Shown: in pieces, positions 14,635 through 21,251 of the stretch | Layout: every line of letters starts with the position of its first letter | How positions within the stretch are numbered: the first letter of the stretch is position 1 | Source of the DNA: an uncultured bacterium | GTDB taxonomy: Bacteria > Pseudomonadota > Gammaproteobacteria > Burkholderiales > Burkholderiaceae_F | Length of the DNA: 26,242 bases | Direction: 5' to 3' | Assembly (NCBI GenBank): GCA_905215795.1 | Contig: CAJMRV010000006.1 | Coordinates: 1 to 26,242, forward strand | Position numbers and translations under genes: made by a program | Notes under the pieces: model-generated | The model's input: the letters and a program-made list of their open reading frames with translations, nothing else | Databases searched by the model: none | Told to the model about the DNA's origin: nothing

Positions 14635-14883
14635 TCAGCGGCGTTCCTCGGCCTCGCGCAGGGCGCGGGCGGCCTCTTCGCCCGGATGGGGCGGCCTGAC
14701 GAGTTCGTCGACCTCCTCGCCGGTGAGGTTGCGCGCCTTGCGGGCGATCATCACCGGGACGTCGTGGATGACGGGGAAGGCGAGGCGGCAGCGCGGGCAG
14801 ACGATCTCCCGGGTGCGTCCCGGGCGGATCAGCGAGCCCTTGCAGACCGGGCAGGCGAGCTGGTCGAAATAAGTCAGAGGCAT
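14635..14883 (-). CDS. Trm112/YcaR-family small zinc-ribbon protein
   Basis: The 82-residue product has two CxxC pairs (Cys11/Cys14 in LACPVCKGSL and Cys29/Cys32 in IVCPRCRLAFPV), followed by VIHDVPVMI, the pattern of the Trm112 (UPF0434) family. The last 30 residues form a charged tail ending EAARALREAEERR, longer than in the roughly 60-residue E. coli YcaR. Eukaryotic Trm112 activates methyltransferases; the bacterial role is uncertain. It lies directly before kdsB, as in many proteobacteria, but its usual partner lpxK is separated from it here by the eptA-like gene. Confidence 0.87.
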   Translation of the reverse strand: MPLTYFDQLACPVCKGSLIRPGRTREIVCPRCRLAFPVIHDVPVMIARKARNLTGEEVDELVRPPHPGEEAARALREAEERR

Positions 14884-15158
14884 GTTGGTACCCTTCGTGT
14901 CGGTTCCGCGGTGGCGCCGGAAAGGCGCTCCTTCTGACGGATGTGCTTTGACCCCTTAATGATACTTCAAAGCCCCGGGGGAGCCTTCTGGGGATTCTTC
15001 GGGTCGGCCGAGGGGGAGGAAAAAATGAATCGAGCTGTTTCAGTGGGGCTGCTGTCCATACGGGGTCCGCGTGGTGCTGATACACTTCCTGTCAGTCTCG
15101 AAACCCTACAGGGGCCGCCGTTCCCAGTGACGGGCCGCCCCGCTATTTTTTTTCAGAC
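14884..15158. other. Divergent intergenic region between the Trm112-like and eptA-like genes
   Basis: This 275-bp gap must hold the promoters of both divergent genes. Visible features are a short inverted repeat, CCTGT/ACAGG, around 15088-15112, and a GC-rich imperfect hairpin of about 15111-15142 followed by T8 at 15146-15153, five bases before the eptA-like start. I could not define -35/-10 pairs with confidence. Confidence 0.4.
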
Positions 15159-16808
15159 ATGTTCAAGAGCCGACACAGCATTTACAACTACGGTGAGCCC
15201 AGGCGTTCGCGCCGGCCGGGTCTTCTGATCTTCTCGGTCGTGACGGCCCTCTGGTGGACGCTCGTCTTCGACATCCCCTACTGGAACAAACTCTCGGTTC
15301 TGCTTCCCGATGGCGACTGGATGCAGTACGCAGCCTACGGCTCCGTGCTCTTCTTCGTGGCGCTCGCACTGATCACCGCGCTTTCGTTCCTGCCGCGCTG
15401 GATCTTCAGGATCCTCATGACCGCGCTCGCCCTCATCGGCGGCGGCGCGCTCTGCGGATCGCTCTTTTACGGTGCCGTGATCGACCCGAGCATGATGAGG
15501 AACGTCCTCGCGACGAACTCCTCCGAGGCGGGGGCCTACCTCTCGCTGAGGACCGTCTCGGTCTACGTCCTCTCGACGCTCCCGCTCGTGCTCTGGACGT
15601 TCTGGCTTGCTCCGAAGCCCGTGCCCGCCCGCCGCTGGGGATGGCTCCTCAAGGCGGCCGGCCTGGTGGGGGCGCTCGTCGCCGGCGTGGGCCTGATCGC
15701 GCTCAACTTCCAGTCCTATGCGGGCGTCAACCGTACGGACAGGACGCTTCGCTACCACATCGCCCCGGTCAACATCATCTACTCGACCGCCAAGACGTTC
15801 ATTGCCGACGACAGTCCCGACAGCGTCAAGGTGCGCACCGTGATCGATCCGTCACCCGAACGCACGGTCAAGAGCGACACCCCCACGCTCTTCGTGGTCC
15901 TCGTCGGCGAGACGACCCGCGCGGCCAACTGGGAGTTGAACGGTTACGCCCGCGAGACCAACCCCGAATTGAAGAAGCTCCCTGTGATCAACTTCAGCGA
16001 CGCCATGTCCTGCGGTACGAGCACCGACGTGTCCGTGCCCTGCATGATGAGCCGCGTGGGCCGCTTCAATTACGATCGTAAGCGCATCATCTCCGAGGAG
16101 ACCCTCCCGACGATCCTCCAGAAGGCGGGCTACCGCGTCGTCTGGGTGGACAACCAGGGCGGCTGCAAGGGCGCCTGCACGGAGGTCGAGTCGGTCCGTC
16201 CCAAGGAGGACCCCGCGCTCTGCTCGAAGGGTGAATGCCTCGACGGCGTCTTCTTCAACGACGTCAAGGAGGCGCTCGCCTCCCTCAAGCCCGGCCAGCC
16301 CACGGTGCTCTTCCTGCACATGATGGGGTCGCACGGTCCGAAGTACTTCGACCACTCCCCCGAGGACATGAAGGTCTTCAAGCCGGAATGCCGCGACGCC
16401 GACCTGGCGAGCTGCAAGAAGGAGGAGATCGTCAACGCCTTCGACAACTCGGTGCGCTACACAGACCACGTCATCGCGACGATCATCCGCCAGATGCAGG
16501 CCCGTCCCGAGGTGGCCGGCGGCCTGCTCTTCATGAGCGACCACGGCGAGAGCCTCGGCGAGCACGGCCTCTTCCTCCACGGCGCCCCCTGGATGGTGGC
16601 TCCGAAGGAACAGACCCACATCCCGTTCGTGATGTGGATCTCCCCGGCCTTCGCCAAGACCTACGGCGTCGACATGAAGGTGCTCGAGAAGGCCGCTTCG
16701 AAGCCTTCCTCGCAGGACAACCTCTTCTCGACGATGCTGGGCCTCCTGAAGGTGAAGAGCAGCGTCTACGACGCCAAGCTCGACCTGAGCGCCCCGAAGG
16801 CGGACTGA
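15159..16808 (+). CDS. eptA: Phosphoethanolamine transferase, EptA/MCR family
   Basis: EptA-type enzymes move phosphoethanolamine from phosphatidylethanolamine onto lipid A at the periplasmic face of the inner membrane, which lowers the negative charge and can give polymyxin resistance. The 549-residue product has about five N-terminal membrane helices (roughly residues 22-180) and then a periplasmic sulfatase-fold domain. Zinc and nucleophile residues are present: Glu251 in VGETTRAANW, Thr289 in CGTST, and Asp461/His462 in SDHGES. GSHGPKYF and LHGAP supply further ligands. Cysteines at positions equivalent to the family's disulfides are visible (CGTST...PCMMS and a CSKGEC pair). Length is close to MCR-1 (541). 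Substrate is inferred. No Shine-Dalgarno sequence is seen before ATG 15159; a T8 tract lies there instead. Confidence 0.92.
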   Translation: MFKSRHSIYNYGEPRRSRRPGLLIFSVVTALWWTLVFDIPYWNKLSVLLPDGDWMQYAAYGSVLFFVALALITALSFLPRWIFRILMTALALIGGGALCGSLFYGAVIDPSMMRNVLATNSSEAGAYLSLRTVSVYVLSTLPLVLWTFWLAPKPVPARRWGWLLKAAGLVGALVAGVGLIALNFQSYAGVNRTDRTLRYHIAPVNIIYSTAKTFIADDSPDSVKVRTVIDPSPERTVKSDTPTLFVVLVGETTRAANWELNGYARETNPELKKLPVINFSDAMSCGTSTDVSVPCMMSRVGRFNYDRKRIISEETLPTILQKAGYRVVWVDNQGGCKGACTEVESVRPKEDPALCSKGECLDGVFFNDVKEALASLKPGQPTVLFLHMMGSHGPKYFDHSPEDMKVFKPECRDADLASCKKEEIVNAFDNSVRYTDHVIATIIRQMQARPEVAGGLLFMSDHGESLGEHGLFLHGAPWMVAPKEQTHIPFVMWISPAFAKTYGVDMKVLEKAASKPSSQDNLFSTMLGLLKVKSSVYDAKLDLSAPKAD

Positions 16809-16837
16809 GCGCCGCCTCATCGCCGGCATGAATGAAG

Positions 16838-16884
16838 AAAGCCCCGGACGGACCGCAAGAAGCGGTTCCCTCCGGGGCTTTCGT
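16838..16884. terminator. Bidirectional terminator between eptA-like gene and lpxK
   Basis: AAAGCCCCGGA (16838-16848) pairs perfectly with TCCGGGGCTTT (16871-16881), with an inner GGACCGC/GCGGTTCC stem. T-rich sequence follows in both directions (TTTCGTGT on plus, TTTCTTCATTC on minus). It serves the converging eptA-like and lpxK genes. Confidence 0.82.
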
Positions 16885-16893
16885 GTATCTCGA

Positions 16894-16918
16894 GGGGAGG
16901 CATCGTCCTCCCCTTTTT
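16894..16918 (+). terminator. Second terminator downstream of the eptA-like gene
   Basis: GGGGAGG (16894-16900) pairs with CCTCCCC (16907-16913) around CATCGT and is followed by T5 (16914-16918). It backs up the hairpin at 16838-16881 for plus-strand transcripts and stops them before the lpxK coding region. Confidence 0.8.
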
Positions 16919-16937
16919 CATCACGTCGGCATCGGCC

Positions 16938-18023
16938 TTACGCGGGCACGCCGTCGGCGGTGACCCCGGGCGCGGGGGCCGCGGGGTGCGCCTTCGCTTC
17001 GCGCGCGGCGTTGATGCGCCTCACGAGCAGGTCGATGAGGTACGGGTCGAGGCTGATCTCCAAACCGACCACCCAGAGGCGGGGGTCGTTCTTGAGGACC
17101 GGATGCGTGCGGCACTTCACGGCGTCCTTGGCGGTGATCAGGATCACGTCGGCCGGGTCCCCGCTGAAGGGGTCCGTGTCGAAGTCGAAGTGGTCGCCGA
17201 GCGGCTTGGTGCGGCAGTCGATGTCGTGGGCCTTGACCATGGCGAAGAAGCGTCCGGGGCTAGCGATGCCCGCGGCGGCGAGCGCCTGGAGGTGCCCTTC
17301 GGAGATCTTCTCGGAGAGTGCGTCGATCGTCGAGGTGCGGCCGGTGGCGAGCTGGGTGCAGGTGCCGAAGCAGGAGCTCGCGACGTAGCGGGGCGTCCTC
17401 GAGCGCACGATCGACTCCTCGGTCGTGTTGAGGACGATCGCGTCCACCTCGTCCAGACGCGAGGGCCCCTCGCGCAGGGGACCCGCCGGGAGGACCCAGC
17501 CGTTGCCGAGTCCGCGCGCGCCCACGACGGCGATCTCCACGTCGCGTTCGAGCGCGAAGTGCTGCAGGCCGTCGTCGCTCAGGATGACGTCGATCTCGGG
17601 GTGCTCGGCCAGAAGGAGCTCGCCCGCGGCGTGACGGTCGCGGCCGACGGCCACGGGCACGTTCGTCTTCATGGAGATGAGCAGGGGCTCGTCACCCACG
17701 TCGGCGGCGTTGCTCGTCGGGAGCACGATGCGCGGCTTCTCGCCGGAGCGGCCGTAGCCGCGCGAGATGATGCCGGGGCGGAAGCCCGCCTTGACGAGGG
17801 ATTCGACCAGGGAGATCGTCACGGGCGTCTTGCCCGTGCCGCCCACGTAGATGTTGCCCACCACGACGACGGGCACGGGCAGCCTGCGGGGCACGGCCCT
17901 GCGGCGGCGGATCTGGGAGACGGCGTAGAAGAGAACCGAAAGCGGACTCAGTGCGATAGCCACGGGCCCGCGGTGGGACCACTGTTCGTGGATCCAGTCC
18001 TCGAGACGTGCGCGCATGCTCAT
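16938..18023 (-). CDS. lpxK: Tetraacyldisaccharide 4'-kinase LpxK
   Basis: LpxK phosphorylates the 4' position of the lipid A disaccharide precursor at the cytoplasmic face of the inner membrane. The 361-residue product has a hydrophobic, basic N-terminal membrane-association segment (residues 20-50), the Walker A-like GNIYVGGTGKTP at 56-67, GIISRGYGRSGE, GDEPLLISMKTNVPVAVGRDR, and the LSDDGLQHFALERDVEIAVV motif. The C-terminal Ala/Pro-rich tail (AHPAAPAPGVTADGVPA) is an extension. GGGAGG lies 5 bases before ATG 18023, which decides the start over a second ATG two codons later. It is alone on its strand here: the eptA-like gene separates it from the Trm112-like gene. Confidence 0.95.
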   Translation of the reverse strand: MSMRARLEDWIHEQWSHRGPVAIALSPLSVLFYAVSQIRRRRAVPRRLPVPVVVVGNIYVGGTGKTPVTISLVESLVKAGFRPGIISRGYGRSGEKPRIVLPTSNAADVGDEPLLISMKTNVPVAVGRDRHAAGELLLAEHPEIDVILSDDGLQHFALERDVEIAVVGARGLGNGWVLPAGPLREGPSRLDEVDAIVLNTTEESIVRSRTPRYVASSCFGTCTQLATGRTSTIDALSEKISEGHLQALAAAGIASPGRFFAMVKAHDIDCRTKPLGDHFDFDTDPFSGDPADVILITAKDAVKCRTHPVLKNDPRLWVVGLEISLDPYLIDLLVRRINAAREAKAHPAAPAPGVTADGVPA

Positions 18024-18284
18024 GGCGCCCTCCCGGGAAGTCGGTTCGAAGGAATGTGCGGGCTTTCGTATGAAAGCGTTGGTTCAGCCCCGATGGGGCT
18101 CTGCGGTCGAGGTTTGTCAGTCATGAGAGTGAATCAAATGCGCCGGAACGGGGCGCTCCGAAACCCAATGATAGTGCGTGCGGAGGGATTTGGGTACTTG
18201 AAGGCCCCTTTTTGTGCCCCGGAGAGCCCCGCGGAGGGCACGGGGAGGGTGCTCCCCGCCCCGCTTCCCGGGGGAGGCTTCCGA
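18024..18284. other. Non-coding flank between lpxK and the DnaA-box cluster
   Basis: No gene is recognised. The stretch is GC-rich toward the cluster and contains a perfect 7-bp hairpin at 18241-18258 (CGGGGAG with CTCCCCG) and a wider repeat of GTGCCC (18214-18219) with GGGCAC (18236-18241). It must contain the lpxK promoter, which I could not define. Confidence 0.4.
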
Positions 18285-18790
18285 CAGGGTGTGGACAAGT
18301 ATGCCGAGCCTGTGGATAACTTTGGGGATAACTTTTGCGGCATCCCTTCAAAACGCGATTTCGCAAAATCGGAATGCATGATAGTGAACCCTTAGGTGGA
18401 CACGCAAAACGCTTGTGTATCAGTGGTTTACAAGATTCATCGTATCAAATGATGATACGGAAGTGCGAAAAAACCTTCGAACCGCCGAATTCACAAGGCC
18501 TGTGGACAATTTGGATTTTTTTGAAAAAGACCCTTGACATGAGGGGTCGGATATGCGTCCCGCGAAACGCCGCCTGGAGGTTTTCCCCATAACTTGTGGG
18601 TAGGTATGTGGATAACCTTGTGAGGAATCCTCCAAGTCGTTCAAATGTAAGGAAAAATGACAGACTGCCTAAAAAGTAGGCAGTGTTGATAACCTTCCCC
18701 GGAGCCTCCGCGGGCGGGCCGCATGGAGCGTCCCTCATGGAATTCGCTAAAATACGGGATGAAGTTATCCACAGGCGAGTTGTCCACAGG
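18285..18790. other. DnaA-box cluster, candidate replication origin (oriC-like)
   Basis: Three perfect DnaA boxes (TTATCCACA) lie at 18311-18319 (minus), 18607-18615 (minus) and 18765-18773 (plus). TTGTCCACA boxes lie at 18290-18298 (minus), 18501-18509 (minus) and 18780-18788 (plus). One-mismatch boxes are at 18323-18331, 18414-18422 and 18684-18692. Between them the sequence is clearly AT-richer than the rest of the window, with T7 and A5 runs near 18516-18528 and 18640-18660, and perfect inverted repeats at 18441-18459 (CGTATCA/TGATACG) and 18665-18683 (CTGCCTA/TAGGCAG). No protein gene is recognised. The density and two-sided arrangement fit a chromosomal origin; no dnaA, dnaN, rpmH or gidA lies in the window, so a secondary DnaA-titration or reactivation site is the alternative. 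Confidence 0.68.
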
Positions 18791-18920
18791 TTGTGTTCCG
18801 GACCCCCGGAAACGCCCGTAAGGGGGCTTTCGGAAGTCCTCCCCGCAGACCTTTTCCCTCCGGTCCCTCCGGGCCGGTCCTCCCGCGCTCCCGCCCCGTC
18901 CCATCCTCGGAGTCCCGTTC

Positions 18921-20378
18921 ATGTACGACACCCCCGGTCTTTTCCCCGCCCCCGCCGGTTCCGCCCCCTCGTTGAGGAGCGCCGTCGACGCCCCGGTCCT
19001 CGCCGTGGGCGAGCTCGTCGCGTCCGTCAACCGCGTCCTCGGGCCCGTGCTCGGGAGCTGCTGGGTCTCGGGCGAGGTGAGCAATTGCTCGCGTTCCTCG
19101 GCCGGCCACGTCTACTTCACCCTGAAGGACGACGAGGGGCAGATCCGCTGCGTGCTCTTCGCGCGCGAGGCGGCCGCTTTCCCGGAGCCGCTCAACGACG
19201 GGATGAGGATCGAGGTGCGCGGCGCGCTCGGCGTATACGTGCGCGGGGGCGACCTGCAGATCCGCGTGAGGGAGTGGCGGCGCACGGGCGTGGGCGCCCT
19301 CTACGAGGCCTACCTCGAACTCAAGCGCCGGCTTTCGCTCGAGGGGCTCTTCAGCGCGGAACGCAAGCGTCCGCTTCCCTTCTTCGTGAGGCGCCTCGCC
19401 ATCGTCTCGAGCAAGCAGGCCGCCGGCTTCCAGGACGTCGTGAGGACGCTGCGCCGCCGCATGCCGTGGCTTCGCGTGCGTCTCTTCCATGCGCTCGTCC
19501 AGGGGGAGGCGGCCCCCGAGAGCCTCGTCTCCGCGCTCGAGCGCGCCGACCTGTTCGAACCCGACGTGATCCTCCTTGTGCGGGGAGGCGGCAGCTTCGA
19601 GGACCTCTTCTGCTTCAACGACGAGCGGCTCGTGAGGGCCGTGGCCGCCACGCGCGCCCCGGTGGTCGCGGGCATCGGCCACGAAACCGACGAGACCCTC
19701 GCCTCGCTCGCTGCGGACCTGAACTGCTCCACGCCGACGGCCGCCGCCGAACAGTGCGGACGCCCCCTCGGGGAATGGCTCGGGCTGCTCGCCCATCATG
19801 AGGACCAGCTCACGCGCGCCTGCGAGCGCGCCTGGGAGAGCCGGGCGATGGCGCTCGACAACGCCGAGCGCTTCCTCGGGTCGGCCGACCGGGTGCTTTC
19901 CGCCCCCGGGGAGCGTCTGAAGCGCCTTGGCGAGGCCTGCCGCCGCTCCATGGAGATGATCCTCGAATCGAAGGGCGCGGCCCTCAGGCGGGCCTCCCAG
20001 CTCGTCCCGGGGGTCGAGGTGAAGGTGGCCTCGGCGGAGTCGTCCCTCGCCACGCTCGCCTCTCGTCTGGACGCCTCGGTCGACGAAGGCTTCCGGCGCG
20101 GTGGGGAACGCCTCGCCGCGGACGGACGGGGACTCGAATGGGCCCTCCGGCGCCTCGACGAGCTCGAGGAGCGCCTCGGCGCGAAGTCCCTCGCGCTCGC
20201 CGCGCTCGACCCCGAACGCCCGCTCGCCCAGGGCTACGCCATGCTCTCGACCCGCGGCGGCGTGCTCGCCTCCGCGCTCTCCCTCAAGCCGGGCGACGCC
20301 TTCGAGGTGAGGACGCGCGACGCCGTCCTCGGCGCCGTCGTCGAAACGGTCTCGCCCAGGGAAAAAGTAACGAATTGA
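18921..20378 (+). CDS. xseA: Exodeoxyribonuclease VII large subunit
   Basis: XseA is the catalytic subunit of exonuclease VII, which degrades single-stranded DNA to acid-soluble oligonucleotides. The 485-residue product has an N-terminal OB-fold (about 27-125, including VSGEVSNCSRSSAGHVYFTLKD and VRGALGVYVRGGDLQ), then the catalytic core with RLAIVSSKQAAGFQDVVRTL, VRGGGSFEDLFCFND and GIGHETDETLASLAAD...STPTAAAE. A long helical coiled-coil region follows (about 300-430), then a C-terminal segment with RPLAQGYAML. CGGAG lies 8 bases before ATG 18921. The small-subunit gene xseB is not in the window. Third positions are more G-rich than in nusA or typA, consistent with lower expression. Confidence 0.95.
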   Translation: MYDTPGLFPAPAGSAPSLRSAVDAPVLAVGELVASVNRVLGPVLGSCWVSGEVSNCSRSSAGHVYFTLKDDEGQIRCVLFAREAAAFPEPLNDGMRIEVRGALGVYVRGGDLQIRVREWRRTGVGALYEAYLELKRRLSLEGLFSAERKRPLPFFVRRLAIVSSKQAAGFQDVVRTLRRRMPWLRVRLFHALVQGEAAPESLVSALERADLFEPDVILLVRGGGSFEDLFCFNDERLVRAVAATRAPVVAGIGHETDETLASLAADLNCSTPTAAAEQCGRPLGEWLGLLAHHEDQLTRACERAWESRAMALDNAERFLGSADRVLSAPGERLKRLGEACRRSMEMILESKGAALRRASQLVPGVEVKVASAESSLATLASRLDASVDEGFRRGGERLAADGRGLEWALRRLDELEERLGAKSLALAALDPERPLAQGYAMLSTRGGVLASALSLKPGDAFEVRTRDAVLGAVVETVSPREKVTN

Positions 20379-20468
20379 TTCGGCGTCATGAAGCCTTAAT
20401 ATCTATCGACTAGAATCTGTTAATATATTTTGACAATCACCCCCGCCATTTCTTCAAGGAGATCGTTC
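20379..20468 (+). promoter_or_regulatory. AT-rich promoter and leader region of sodB
   Basis: This 90-bp gap is strikingly AT-rich for the window. TAGAAT at 20411-20416 is the best -10 candidate (5 of 6), without a good -35 at the right distance. The strong ribosome binding site AAGGAG (20456-20461) precedes the start by 7 bases. GGAGAT at 20458-20463 is complementary to the conserved loop of the two tandem small RNAs. No Fur box was seen here. Confidence 0.45.
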
Positions 20469-21056
20469 ATGAGCGAATTCACCTTACCCGAGCTTCCCTA
20501 TGCCCTCGACGCCCTTGCCCCGCACATGAGCAAGGAGACCCTGGAATACCACTGGGGCAAGCACCACCGTTCCTACGTGACCAATCTCAACAAGTTGATC
20601 GCCGGCACCGAATTCGAGGGCAAGCCCCTCGAGGAGATCATCCGCGGCGCCAAGGGCGGCGTGTTCAACAACGCGGCCCAGGTCTTCAACCACACCTTCT
20701 TCTGGAACTGCCTCTCCCCGCAGGGCGGCGGCGAACCGCTCCCCGGCCTGAAGGCCGCCATCGAAGCCAAGTGGGGCTCGGTCGACGAATTCCGCAGGGA
20801 CTTCGCCGCCAAGGCCGCCGGCAACTTCGGCTCCGGCTGGACCTGGCTCGTCAAGGACGCCTCGGGCGCCCTCTCGATCCTCAACACGAGCAACGCGGGC
20901 ACGCCGCTCACCGAAGGCCTCGTCCCGGTGCTCACGATCGACGTGTGGGAGCATGCCTACTACATCGACCACCGCAATGCGCGCCCCTCCTTCATCGAGA
21001 CCTACTTCAAGCATCTCGTGAACTGGAGCTTCGCTGAAAAGAACTTCGCGGCCTGA
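20469..21056 (+). CDS. sodB: Iron superoxide dismutase
   Basis: SodB converts superoxide to oxygen and hydrogen peroxide in the cytoplasm. The 195-residue product carries the Fe/Mn-SOD metal ligands His28 (EYHWGKHH), His75 (FNHTFFW), Asp158 and His162 (DVWEHAYY). Gln71 in AAQVFNHTFFW, together with Ala143-Gly144 instead of a Gln in the later segment, is the pattern of iron rather than manganese enzymes. ATG 20469 is chosen for its AAGGAG site and the typical start MSEFTLPELPY; the open frame begins 39 bases earlier without support. Length is usual (about 193). It lies 90 bases downstream of xseA in the same direction. Confidence 0.95.
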   Translation: MSEFTLPELPYALDALAPHMSKETLEYHWGKHHRSYVTNLNKLIAGTEFEGKPLEEIIRGAKGGVFNNAAQVFNHTFFWNCLSPQGGGEPLPGLKAAIEAKWGSVDEFRRDFAAKAAGNFGSGWTWLVKDASGALSILNTSNAGTPLTEGLVPVLTIDVWEHAYYIDHRNARPSFIETYFKHLVNWSFAEKNFAA

Positions 21057-21115
21057 GGCCGTAAAGGATCCACTCCGCCGGACGCACTCCGTCCGGGTGG
21101 GGATTGAAACGACGA

Positions 21116-21154
21116 CGAAGGCGCGGTCCCTTTCAAGAAGGGGCCGCGCCTTCG
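21116..21154. terminator. GC-rich hairpin downstream of sodB
   Basis: CGAAGGCGCGG (21116-21126) pairs perfectly with CCGCGCCTTCG (21144-21154). It is not followed by a clear T-run on the plus strand, and T-content on the minus strand is moderate. It may be an auxiliary terminator or an RNA-stabilising structure. A small palindrome, CATGGC/GCCATG, lies just after it around 21160-21175. Confidence 0.5.
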
Positions 21155-21178
21155 CCGTTCATGGCCTCTGCCATGAAG

Positions 21179-21218
21179 AAACGACCCGGAATCCAAGCCT
21201 GTGGATTCCGGGTCGTTT
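21179..21218. terminator. Bidirectional terminator between sodB and purL
   Basis: A perfect 16-bp stem (21179-21194 with 21203-21218, AAACGACCCGGAATCC and its complement) with an 8-base loop separates the converging sodB and purL genes. The stem ends in TTT on each strand and modest T-rich sequence follows. Confidence 0.82.
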
Positions 21219-21251
21219 AGTCTTCAGGGACGCGATGTCACTCGGTTCTCA

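Noticed and set aside
18535..18566. TTGACA at 18535-18540 in the DnaA-box region as a sigma-70 promoter
   Set aside because: No suitable -10 lies 16-18 bases downstream and no gene follows at a sensible distance.
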